The notes under the pieces are model-generated. The model searched no databases and was not told where the DNA came from. It saw nothing but the letters and a program-made list of their open reading frames with translations. Shown here in pieces: positions 50,152 to 58,388 of a stretch of DNA of 64,000 bases (positions within the stretch are counted from its first letter, which is position 1; every line of letters starts with the position of its first letter). The translations under genes and the position numbers were made by a program. Source of the DNA: Maribacter sp. (GTDB taxonomy: Bacteria > Bacteroidota > Bacteroidia > Flavobacteriales > Flavobacteriaceae); NCBI GenBank assembly GCA_024643345.1, contig JAHENB010000008.1, positions 10,949 through 74,948 of the forward strand, written 5' to 3'.

Positions 50152-51771
50152 TTATTGGTTGGCGATTAAAGCAAACAACTCCTTATCCAACTGCGGTTTC
50201 ACCTCACAGGTTATGTCAAAATGCATCGTTGCGGTATTGGTGCTATTATACATAGGCCATTCGGGAATTCCACTATGGTTGGGATTTCCGGTTTTTGCAA
50301 AATTGATCCATGACTGGCTTACCTTGGCCGCAAGTTCATGTGCTGCCCGACCACCTCCGGTCATCTGGTTGGCCAAGGCGATATTATCAAAGACAAAGGG
50401 CAGTTCCATGCAGTGCAGGGCCTTGTATTTTCCGTCAAAAACAGGCGATTGCCATGTAAAAAGATACATGAATACCGGGGCTCCGCCCTTCAAATCAGAT
50501 TTGGTATTGGCCTGCACCACTGCCCCGGGCCTGAAGGTGGTGTCGACATCCAAAAGATCTTTGGGTTGGGTATCATTGGGATATGCCTTCTTCACGGCTG
50601 CAATGTATGCCTCGGCTTTATCTTTGTACTGTTCCTTGATATGCGCCATAATCTGATCCTGGGTCGCCCCCATAAATCGCATATTGGCAAAGGGGGCAAA
50701 CTCATTCTTTACGGTTCCGATCATTAAAGGAACTTCTTTTGATAGGGCATAAGCTTCTTCGGAAGAAGTCTGAAAAGGTATATCTTGCCCATCCACACTG
50801 GGGCCCCAGTTCAATCCAAAGCCAAAGATGGGCTTCCCTTCGGCCTTCATCTTCGCTTCAATGCTTTTTAAGGCCTTGCTACTGGCCTCGGCCAATTGCT
50901 CAAAGGGAATGGTTTGTAAGCTATCCACTTGGGAGGCGGTGAGACCCAAAATATTTAAAGTTTCCGCGGCGATTCTTTGGGTATCTTCTTTGGTCGAAAC
51001 CCCGCCCCTAAAGGCCCCACTTTGATTGATGGCCTTATGGAACAAGCCATTTGCTTTGGGCATGGCCATAAGGGTATTTACTTTGGCCCCCCCACCCGAT
51101 TGGCCAAAGATGGTCACATTGTTCGGGTCGCCGCCGAAGTTGGCAATATTGGTTTTCACCCACTCCAATGCCGATACGATATCAAGCATACTGTTATTCG
51201 CCGAATGTTGATATTTCTCACCATAGGCCGACAGATCCAAAAAGCCCAGAACATTCAAACGATGGTTGATGGAAACCACCACAACATCACCTTTTTTACT
51301 CAGGTTTTCCCCATCCGTGGAAGGCAGTTCCTGACTCGACCCCGCAGTGTAGCCTCCACCATGGATCCAAAATAAGACGGGTCTCTTTTTGCCGTCGGTG
51401 ATACTTGGGGTCCAAACATTGATTCTTAAACAATCTTCGTTGGTGTAGCCCCAGTCGTGATCGAAAACAAATTCGGGTTCGTCTTGAACCATCGTGGTAG
51501 GGGTCAATAGTGGGGCAACCGGGCCATAGGAGGTTGAACTACGAATCCCATCCCAGGGTGAAGGTTTTTCCGGGGCTTCAAAACGTTTGGCCTGGGCATA
51601 GGGAATACCTTTATAGGTGAAGGTACCGTCATGGATATAACCCCGTACTTTTCCTGATTCGGTTTGGGTTACAGCCACGTTTTCCCCAGTTTTAATTTCA
51701 CCCTGAGCCATTGCACCGAATGTGGAGGACACCATGGCCAATGCCATCAACAAACTTTTAATTTTTTTCAT
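50152..51771 (-). CDS. Carboxylesterase type B (secreted)
   Basis: 539 residues, alpha/beta-hydrolase COesterase family. Signal peptide MKKIKSLLMALAMVSSTFGAMAQ. The oxyanion region LFWIHGGGYTAGS, nucleophile FGQSGGGA (GxSxG), and C-terminal ALHCMELPFVFDN containing the catalytic His area. Hydrolyses carboxylic esters outside the cytoplasm; exact substrate unknown. It lies 21 bp upstream of the GH3 gene and 74 bp after the regulator, suggesting a single unit acting on an esterified glycoside. Confidence 0.9.
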   Translation of the reverse strand: MKKIKSLLMALAMVSSTFGAMAQGEIKTGENVAVTQTESGKVRGYIHDGTFTYKGIPYAQAKRFEAPEKPSPWDGIRSSTSYGPVAPLLTPTTMVQDEPEFVFDHDWGYTNEDCLRINVWTPSITDGKKRPVLFWIHGGGYTAGSSQELPSTDGENLSKKGDVVVVSINHRLNVLGFLDLSAYGEKYQHSANNSMLDIVSALEWVKTNIANFGGDPNNVTIFGQSGGGAKVNTLMAMPKANGLFHKAINQSGAFRGGVSTKEDTQRIAAETLNILGLTASQVDSLQTIPFEQLAEASSKALKSIEAKMKAEGKPIFGFGLNWGPSVDGQDIPFQTSSEEAYALSKEVPLMIGTVKNEFAPFANMRFMGATQDQIMAHIKEQYKDKAEAYIAAVKKAYPNDTQPKDLLDVDTTFRPGAVVQANTKSDLKGGAPVFMYLFTWQSPVFDGKYKALHCMELPFVFDNIALANQMTGGGRAAHELAAKVSQSWINFAKTGNPNHSGIPEWPMYNSTNTATMHFDITCEVKPQLDKELFALIANQ

Positions 51772-51845
51772 CTTCTTTAAATTGTGTTATTATTATGGTT
51801 GTTATGCTATTGATTTATCTTCAGTTTAAGTGTTCGAAACCGTTC

Positions 51846-52643
51846 TTAGGTTTGTGCCGGGTTCAATATCCCGGCTTTGTTTTTGACAAAACTGTAGAGA
51901 TAGGGCGCTTTATGGGCCTTACCCATAAAAAGTTTGTCATGTCTTATAAGGATATCCATCCCAAGGATTTTTCGCTGAAAGGAAGAACGGCGCAATTTTT
52001 CTCCCAAAACGGCCTCGTACACCTTTTGTAACTGCTTCATGGTGAACAAGGGCGGTAAAAGGTTCATGCCTACCAGTTTTGTCTCAAGATTATCCCTCAA
52101 GTTCTGCAAGGCTTTTTCGACGATCTGTTGATGGTCCATCATCAAAGGGGGCAAGGTATCAACAGCATACCAATTGATGGAATCGGAAAGCTGATCGGGA
52201 ACCGGTGTCACCTCATCGTAATTGATCAAGGCATAATAAGCGACTGAAATGAAACGATCTAATAACCAATTTCCCGCCTCTATTTCATAACCATTGGCTT
52301 CCAAAATGGTCTGCATCGCCTCGGGTACCATTCTGGAGACATCGCCAAAGGTGTGGAACTGTTCAAGGTAGATGTTGTCCAATCCGGTTCTCTCGTACAA
52401 CCCCCTTTTAACGGCATCATCCACACTTTCATTTCGCTTCACGAAACCGCCGGGAAGAGCAAATAAACCGGTATTATGATATTCCAGTATCAATATTCTA
52501 AGCTGCTCTCCATTGAATCCAAAGATGACCGAATCATACGCCAGATTAGGGATATACGTTTCAGTTGATGGTAGTTCTCTCCTATTTTTGTTTCTCAAAA
52601 AGATAATTTTAATCAAATAAATGATAAAATTTAAAGAAAACAA
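51846..52643 (-). CDS. NrtR/AraR-like transcriptional regulator (degenerate Nudix plus winged helix)
   Basis: 265 residues. Nudix domain with a broken catalytic box: GGFVKRNESVDDAVKRGLYERTGL, where the RE and EE metal ligands are RG and ER, so it probably binds rather than hydrolyses a ligand. C-terminal winged-helix domain with LPPLFTMKQLQKVYEAVLGEKLRRSSFQRKIL. In Bacteroidota such proteins (AraR, NrtR type) regulate sugar or cofactor genes. The start is uncertain; the track's ATG gives an odd hydrophobic lead (MFSLNFIIYLIKIIF), and a TTG 15 codons later is an alternative. Divergent from the esterase-CitM-AtuA arm. Confidence 0.85.
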   Translation of the reverse strand: MFSLNFIIYLIKIIFLRNKNRRELPSTETYIPNLAYDSVIFGFNGEQLRILILEYHNTGLFALPGGFVKRNESVDDAVKRGLYERTGLDNIYLEQFHTFGDVSRMVPEAMQTILEANGYEIEAGNWLLDRFISVAYYALINYDEVTPVPDQLSDSINWYAVDTLPPLMMDHQQIVEKALQNLRDNLETKLVGMNLLPPLFTMKQLQKVYEAVLGEKLRRSSFQRKILGMDILIRHDKLFMGKAHKAPYLYSFVKNKAGILNPAQT

Positions 52644-52647
52644 AGTA

Positions 52648-52672
52648 TTATTGTAACAAATTGAGACAATAA
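52648..52672. promoter_or_regulatory. Inverted repeat in the divergent promoter, candidate operator
   Basis: TTATTGT-AACAAATTGAG-ACAATAA: 7-bp perfect arms with an 11-bp spacer (one helical turn of centre spacing), in the 49-bp gap between the regulator and the esterase. Position fits an autoregulatory operator shared by both arms; assignment to this regulator is inference. Confidence 0.45.
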
Positions 52673-52692
52673 AGAACCTTTAACTATTTCCA

Positions 52693-54324
52693 ATGAAAAA
52701 TTTACTCCTTTTCACAGTTGCGATACTGATGGCAAGCCATACGGCAGTGGCCCAGAACAAAAACGCCTTTCCGGTACAAGTAAAACTTGAAAACGGGATC
52801 ATCGAGGGCAACTACGATACCCATACCGGTATCCAGACCTACTTTGGCGTGCCCTTTGCCAAACCGCCCGTTGGTGAATTACGATGGAAAGCACCCCAGC
52901 CTTTAGATACGTGGAGCGGTGTAAAAGAAACCAAATCCTTTGGTCCCAGACCGATGCAGACCATGGTTTTTGGGGATATGAAATCGCGTTCCGATGGGGT
53001 CAGCGAAGACTGCCTCTATTTGAACATTTGGACCCCCGCGAACAGAAATTTAAAAAATCTGCCTGTATTGGTCTATTTCTTCGGCGGTGGCAACGTGGCC
53101 GGAGATGCTTCGGAGTACCGATATGATGGTGAAAGCATGGCCAAAAAGGGAATGGTCGTGGTCACCACGAACTATCGTCTGAACATTTTTGGATTTTTCG
53201 CCCATCCTGAACTCAGTAAGGAAGCCTCCTATGGGGCATCCGGAAATTATGGACTCCTTGATCAAAATATGGCCTTACGATGGGTGCAAAAAAATATTGC
53301 GGCCTTTGGAGGCGATGCAACCAAAGTTACAATAGCCGGGGAATCTGCAGGTTCTATAGGGGTTAGTCAGCAAATGGCCTCTCCCCTTTCCAAAAATCTG
53401 ATCGCCGGGGCCATTGGGGAGAGCGGTGCGGGAATTAACCCAACCATGGCGCCCGTACCCTTAAAAGAGGCCGAAAAAATAGGATTGGAATTTTCGCAAA
53501 AAGCCGGTTATCCTAGCCTTTCCCAATTGAGGGCGTTGAGCACCCGTGAAATCTATGAAATCTACAACGAATCAAAGCGCTTTGGTTTTCCTGCGGTGAT
53601 CGACGGATATTTTTTGACCAAGACATTGCCGGAAACCTTCAGCCTAAAAGAGCAGGCCCAAGTGCCCCTCTTATTGGGGTGGAATTCAGCCGAAATCCCG
53701 GGCATGGCCTTTATGCAAGGTCAGCCCTATACCGAGGAAAACTATATCGCCAAGGTTAAGGAAACCTATCCGGAGAAATATGCCGAGGTGTTGAAGTTAT
53801 ATCCATATGGGTCTGAAAAAGAAATAGAACGCTCGGCCACAGATCTGGCTTCTGATCGATTTATAGCCTATAGCACTTGGAAATGGTTCGACCTGCACCG
53901 CCAAAACAGTGGCCAACCCGTGTATCGTTATCTTTACAGTAAACTTAGGCCCCCCTTGGTGAATCAAAATCTCGCTTCGGGACTTGCGGGAGGTACGGTC
54001 GAGAAAAACCCTGATGCGCCCCAGGCGCCTGGGCCCATAGGCGCACCCCATGCCTGTGAGATCGAATATTGTATGGGCAATCTTCATTTGGTCGATGACT
54101 ATGCTTGGACGGCCGATGATTACAAAACATCCCTTGACATGCAGAACTACTTTGCGAATTTCATCAAAACCGGCAATCCGAACCAAGCCGATCTTCCCGA
54201 ATGGACGGCGGCCAAAGCCAATGATCCAATGCCCCCGGTGATGGTCATCGATACCCAAAGCAAACTGATCAAGGCAGAAAACGATGCCAGATATCTATTT
54301 TTGGACAAGGTCTACCTTAAATAA
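52693..54324 (+). CDS. Carboxylesterase type B (secreted)
   Basis: 543 residues, COesterase family. Signal peptide MKNLLLFTVAILMASHTAVAQ. FGVPFAKPPVGELRWKAPQP, LVYFFGGGNVAGDA (oxyanion hole region with FGGG in place of HGG), and the nucleophile motif VTIAGESAGSIGV. HACEIEYCMGN carries the catalytic His region. Paralogue of the esterase on the other arm but only moderately alike. Its stop directly abuts the transporter ATG (no gap), so the two are translated together: esterase outside, transporter for the released acid. Confidence 0.9.
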   Translation: MKNLLLFTVAILMASHTAVAQNKNAFPVQVKLENGIIEGNYDTHTGIQTYFGVPFAKPPVGELRWKAPQPLDTWSGVKETKSFGPRPMQTMVFGDMKSRSDGVSEDCLYLNIWTPANRNLKNLPVLVYFFGGGNVAGDASEYRYDGESMAKKGMVVVTTNYRLNIFGFFAHPELSKEASYGASGNYGLLDQNMALRWVQKNIAAFGGDATKVTIAGESAGSIGVSQQMASPLSKNLIAGAIGESGAGINPTMAPVPLKEAEKIGLEFSQKAGYPSLSQLRALSTREIYEIYNESKRFGFPAVIDGYFLTKTLPETFSLKEQAQVPLLLGWNSAEIPGMAFMQGQPYTEENYIAKVKETYPEKYAEVLKLYPYGSEKEIERSATDLASDRFIAYSTWKWFDLHRQNSGQPVYRYLYSKLRPPLVNQNLASGLAGGTVEKNPDAPQAPGPIGAPHACEIEYCMGNLHLVDDYAWTADDYKTSLDMQNYFANFIKTGNPNQADLPEWTAAKANDPMPPVMVIDTQSKLIKAENDARYLFLDKVYLK

Positions 54325-55626
54325 ATGATCCTGCTAACCGGTATAACGATCACGATTGTTTTATTGGCTCTTATTCTTTCAAAGAAGGTAAGTGCTTTGT
54401 CGGCTCTCGTTTTGGTTCCCGTTTGCGGTGCGCTGCTGGCCGGTTTTGGAACCGAGACCGCTAAATTCGCCATAACGGGCATTCAAAACATTGCTCCCAT
54501 AGTGGCGATGTTCGTTTTTGCCATCCTATTTTTTGGGGTCTTGACCGATGCCGGTATGTTCGACCCAATCATCAACGCCATTCTTAAAGTGGTAGGGCTA
54601 AATCCTATTAGAATTACGATCGGTGCCGCAGTACTGGCGATGATCGTGCATTTGGATGGTTCGGGAGCCGTTACTTTTTTGATCGCCGTTCCGGCCATGT
54701 TGCCTTTATTTGACAAATTGGGGATGGACCGCCGGGTATTGGCATGCGTGGTCGCATTGGGTGCGGGCACCATGAATTTGGTACCTTGGGGCGGCCCCAC
54801 CTTAAGGGCCGCCACCGCACTCCAAGTGGGCATTACAGATCTTTATACCCCCGTGATGGTCCCGCAACTTTTCGGATTGCTTTTTGTGTTGCTGGTGGCA
54901 TGGTATTTGGGCAAGAAAGAAGCCAAAAGATTAGACCTTATCGATTCAGAACCAAAACATTCCAATTATTCAAGAGTACTGACCGAAGCTGAGGAAAAAC
55001 TTCGGAGGCCGAAATTATTTTGGTTCAATATTTTGTTGACCCTATTGGTAATCGCCACCTTAATATCGGGGATCATAGCCCCGGCCATCCTATTCATGTT
55101 GGGTGCCATTATAGCGCTCATGGTAAATTATCCAAGGCTTTCTGAACAAAAAAACAGAATTGATGCGCATGCCAGAGCTTCGTTGCTCATGGCGAGTATT
55201 TTATTGGCCGCAGGTGTGTTCACGGGAATTATGACCGAATCGGGCATGATTTCGGAAATGGCAAGTGCCGCCGCCACTGTAATTCCTACCCAGGCAGCCC
55301 AACACATTCCCGTCTTGATGGCGGTCAGCAGTATGCCTTTAAGCCTTGTTTTTGATCCTGATTCTTTTTATTTTGGGTTTTTACCGGTAATTGCAGAAGT
55401 GGGGAATCAAATGGGTGTTGCTCCCATAAGCGTGGGTCAAGCTGCCATACTGGGCCAAATGACCACAGGTTTTCCCCTTAGCCCGTTAACCGCTACCACC
55501 TTTCTATTGATCGGATTGGCCAAGGTGGATCTGGCGGAACACCAACGATTCACCTTTAAGTATGCCTTTGCCACGACCCTTGTGATGACCATGGTGGCCA
55601 TCTTGATCGGGACCATTCCGTTTTGA
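54325..55626 (+). CDS. CitMHS family transporter (citrate/organic acid:metal type)
   Basis: 433 residues with about eleven hydrophobic segments. The family core appears in the N-half as [35 protein letters not shown] and [21 protein letters not shown], and in the C-half as [26 protein letters not shown]. Members import citrate or related di/tricarboxylates with protons and divalent metals. In this operon it probably takes up a carboxylic acid set free by the neighbouring esterases. ATG begins right after the esterase TAA. Confidence 0.9.
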   Translation: MILLTGITITIVLLALILSKKVSALSALVLVPVCGALLAGFGTETAKFAITGIQNIAPIVAMFVFAILFFGVLTDAGMFDPIINAILKVVGLNPIRITIGAAVLAMIVHLDGSGAVTFLIAVPAMLPLFDKLGMDRRVLACVVALGAGTMNLVPWGGPTLRAATALQVGITDLYTPVMVPQLFGLLFVLLVAWYLGKKEAKRLDLIDSEPKHSNYSRVLTEAEEKLRRPKLFWFNILLTLLVIATLISGIIAPAILFMLGAIIALMVNYPRLSEQKNRIDAHARASLLMASILLAAGVFTGIMTESGMISEMASAAATVIPTQAAQHIPVLMAVSSMPLSLVFDPDSFYFGFLPVIAEVGNQMGVAPISVGQAAILGQMTTGFPLSPLTATTFLLIGLAKVDLAEHQRFTFKYAFATTLVMTMVAILIGTIPF

Positions 55627-55648
55627 TTGCCGGGGTAAAAGAACATTT

Positions 55649-57001
55649 ATGTCAAAGCAAATAAAATCATCAATAAAAATTGGCTCTGGTGCGGGCTATT
55701 CGGGGGATCGATTGGATCCTGCCCTGGAATTGATGAAAAGAGGGGATTTGGATTATATCTGTTTTGAGGGTCTTGCTGAAAGGACCATAGCCCTGGCGCA
55801 GAAATCAAAAATGGCGGACCCATCGAAAGGCTATAATGAACTTCTCACATATAGAATGGAACAGCTGCTGCCTTTGGCCCACAAGAATAAAATAAAGGTG
55901 ATAACCAATATGGGTGCTGCAAATCCATCAGCGGCAAAAATGGCCGTAGCCGGCCAAGCTGAAAAACTGCGATTAAAAGGGTTGAAAATTGCGGCAGTTT
56001 TGGGCGATGACATCTATGGGAACATAAAAACCTATATGGATCTACCCATACTGGAAACGGGTCGACCCCTGGCTTCCCTCAAAGGCAAAATACTATCTGC
56101 CAATGCCTATTTGGGCTATGGTGGCATAGTCGAGGCCCTGGTCAATGAAGCGGATATCATAATTACAGGGAGGGTCGCGGACCCATCGATCTTCCTGGCC
56201 CCAATGGTATTCGAATTTGGATGGAATATGAACCAAATCGAAAAGTTGGGCATAGGAACCCTTGTTGGCCATCTATTGGAATGCGCCGGACAGGTTACGG
56301 GCGGTTATTTTGCCGACCCTGGGAAGAAGGAAGTACCCGAACTTTGGAATTTGGGCTTCCCATATGTACAAATTGATCGCAGTGGACAGGGTTATGTTTC
56401 CAAATTGGATGGTACAGGGGGTCTGGTGACGCGGGCCACCTGCACGGAGCAGCTGCTTTATGAAATCCACGACCCACGACATTATATAACGCCTGATTGC
56501 GTAGCGGATTTCTCCAATGTGGAATTCAACGAAATTGAAAAGGACAAAGTATCCTTTACAGGAGCAACGGCAAAACAACCTACAGACACCTATAAGGTCA
56601 GCGTGGGGTATCGAAATGGCTATCTGGGGGAAGGCCAGATGAGCTATGGGGGGACGAATGGTCTGCAAAGGGCATTGCTGGCCAAAGAAGTGGTGCAAAA
56701 AAGACTGGCTCGGCTACCTTTTCCCATTGAGGAACTTCGCTTTGATCTGATAGGTATCAACGCCCTTTTGGACCAGGGCCTCCCATCTGGTTCCCCGATC
56801 GAAGTACGATTGCGCGTGGCGGGCAAAACCGGAACCGCACAACAGGCACAGCGCCTTGCCAATGAGGTGGAAACCCTTTATACCAATGGTCCGGCCGGAG
56901 GGGGAGGTGCCTCAAAAAATGTTGAGGAAATCATTTCCATTGCCTCTATCTTGGTGCCAAAAAAAGACATAGACATCTCCATTGAATATCTAAACATTTG
57001 A
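55649..57001 (+). CDS. AtuA family protein (DUF1446)
   Basis: 450 residues, DUF1446/AtuA: KIGSGAGYSGDRLDPALELMKRGDLDYICFEGLAERT at the start, VITNMGAANPSAAKMAV, then GRVADPSIFLAPMVFEFGW and LVGHLLECAGQVTGGYF, all family signatures. AtuA belongs to acyclic terpene utilisation gene sets in Pseudomonas, where its reaction is not clearly defined. In many genomes the same chain continues into a C-terminal ferredoxin-like domain; here that part is a separate gene, 2 bp away. Confidence 0.88.
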   Translation: MSKQIKSSIKIGSGAGYSGDRLDPALELMKRGDLDYICFEGLAERTIALAQKSKMADPSKGYNELLTYRMEQLLPLAHKNKIKVITNMGAANPSAAKMAVAGQAEKLRLKGLKIAAVLGDDIYGNIKTYMDLPILETGRPLASLKGKILSANAYLGYGGIVEALVNEADIIITGRVADPSIFLAPMVFEFGWNMNQIEKLGIGTLVGHLLECAGQVTGGYFADPGKKEVPELWNLGFPYVQIDRSGQGYVSKLDGTGGLVTRATCTEQLLYEIHDPRHYITPDCVADFSNVEFNEIEKDKVSFTGATAKQPTDTYKVSVGYRNGYLGEGQMSYGGTNGLQRALLAKEVVQKRLARLPFPIEELRFDLIGINALLDQGLPSGSPIEVRLRVAGKTGTAQQAQRLANEVETLYTNGPAGGGGASKNVEEIISIASILVPKKDIDISIEYLNI

Positions 57002-57003
57002 CC

Positions 57004-57303
57004 ATGAAACTATGGGACATTGCACATGCGAGAACAGGCGATAAGGGAAATATCAGCAATATTTCCCTTATTGTACATGACTTAAGGGACTTTGCGCTTA
57101 TTGAGGAAAAAGTGACCGCGGAAGCGGTAAAAAATTGGTACCAAGACCTTGTGAAAGGTCAGGTCATTCGATACGAACTCCCGCAACTTGGGGCGCTTAA
57201 TTTCGTAATGTACGATGCTTTGGGCGGTGGGGTAACCAGCTCAACCGCTCTTGATAAACATGGAAAAACCCTGGGTGCCTATTTATTGGAAATGCCCCTG
57301 TAA
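57004..57303 (+). CDS. AtuA-like C-terminal domain protein
   Basis: 99 residues, MKLWDIAHARTGDKGNISNI..., ending in GGVTSSTALDKHGKTLGAYLLEMPL. It matches the AtuA-like ferredoxin-fold domain that is fused to the C-terminus of longer AtuA proteins. The ATG at 57004 is preferred to the track's TTG two codons earlier. The gene follows AtuA by 2 bp, so the pair likely forms a two-subunit version of the fused protein. Confidence 0.88.
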   Translation: MKLWDIAHARTGDKGNISNISLIVHDLRDFALIEEKVTAEAVKNWYQDLVKGQVIRYELPQLGALNFVMYDALGGGVTSSTALDKHGKTLGAYLLEMPL

Positions 57304-57316
57304 TAATATTATCGCT

Positions 57317-58348
57317 ATGAAAAAAGTATGTGTATTTCTCTTGATCATTTGTTATGCCTCAACCCTTTCGGGTCAAAAAGGTTTAAAGGGTACCGTAGTG
57401 ACCGATGCTGTCTATTCCAAAAATCTTGAAAACAATTTTGGTGAAAACCCCACACGTTCGGTTTCGGTGTACTTACCCCCAAATTATGATGTTTCCGATA
57501 AAAAATATCCGGTCATCTACTTTCTCCATGGCTTTTTAACCGATGATAAATTGATGGGACAAATGAAAGACCTGCTCGATTATGCAATTGAAGCCCATAA
57601 AATTGACCCATTCATCATGGTGATACCTGATGAGAAAACGACTTATGACGGGAGTTTTTATTCCAACTCGGGCGTATTTGGAAATTGGGAAGATTTCACT
57701 GTTTTTGATCTGGTTTCTTACATGGATTCCCATTATCGCACCTTCGCCAAAAAAGAGAGTCGCGGTATTACCGGCCACAGCATGGGCGGCTATGGGGCAT
57801 TGAAACTCGCCATGAAACATCCGGATGTCTTTGGGGCCGTTTACGCCATAAGCCCGGGGGCATTGGCGATCGTTCGGGAATATGGCCCGAATAGCAATAC
57901 CTTCAAAGAGTTTTCAAAGGTTAAATCGATGGAAGATCTTGAAAAGACCTATTTTGGAAAAGTCATGGTTGCCTTTGGAAGGGCTTGGTCCCCCAATCCT
58001 AACAAGCCTCCCTTCTATTGTGATGTTCCATTTGAATATGTCAACGATGAATTGGCCGTAAACCAGGAGGTGTTGAAAAAATGGCATAGCAATATGCCGA
58101 CCTATATGATCGCAGACTACATTGATAATCTGAATAAGCTCAAGGCCATAAAGTTGGATTGGGGCCGAAATGCGGGCGAACGATTTACCATTCAATGCAA
58201 AATGTTTAGCCAACAGCTTGAAAATGCCGGCGTCACCCATTTTTCAGAGGAATATATAGGTACCCATGTCAGTGATATTTATACCAAAGAAGGACGTATC
58301 CCCCAACAGGTGCTGCCGTTCTTTGATTTATATCTGGACTTCGATTGA
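57317..58348 (+). CDS. Esterase-D family alpha/beta hydrolase (secreted)
   Basis: About 343 residues from ATG 57317 (MKKVCVFLLIICYASTLSGQ), a signal peptide; the longer track start lies inside the AtuA-like gene. PF00756 text: RSVSVYLPPNYDVSDKKYPVIYFLHGF, the nucleophile GHSMGGYGALKLAMKHPDVFGAVYAISPG, and a late His (THVSDIY). Related secreted enzymes include feruloyl and acetyl-xylan esterases. Fifth gene of the esterase-CitM-AtuA operon, adding a third esterase activity to the cluster. Confidence 0.88.
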   Translation: MKKVCVFLLIICYASTLSGQKGLKGTVVTDAVYSKNLENNFGENPTRSVSVYLPPNYDVSDKKYPVIYFLHGFLTDDKLMGQMKDLLDYAIEAHKIDPFIMVIPDEKTTYDGSFYSNSGVFGNWEDFTVFDLVSYMDSHYRTFAKKESRGITGHSMGGYGALKLAMKHPDVFGAVYAISPGALAIVREYGPNSNTFKEFSKVKSMEDLEKTYFGKVMVAFGRAWSPNPNKPPFYCDVPFEYVNDELAVNQEVLKKWHSNMPTYMIADYIDNLNKLKAIKLDWGRNAGERFTIQCKMFSQQLENAGVTHFSEEYIGTHVSDIYTKEGRIPQQVLPFFDLYLDFD

Positions 58349-58388
58349 TTTGAACGCAGGATTTACACGAATGGCATCAAGGATGCGT

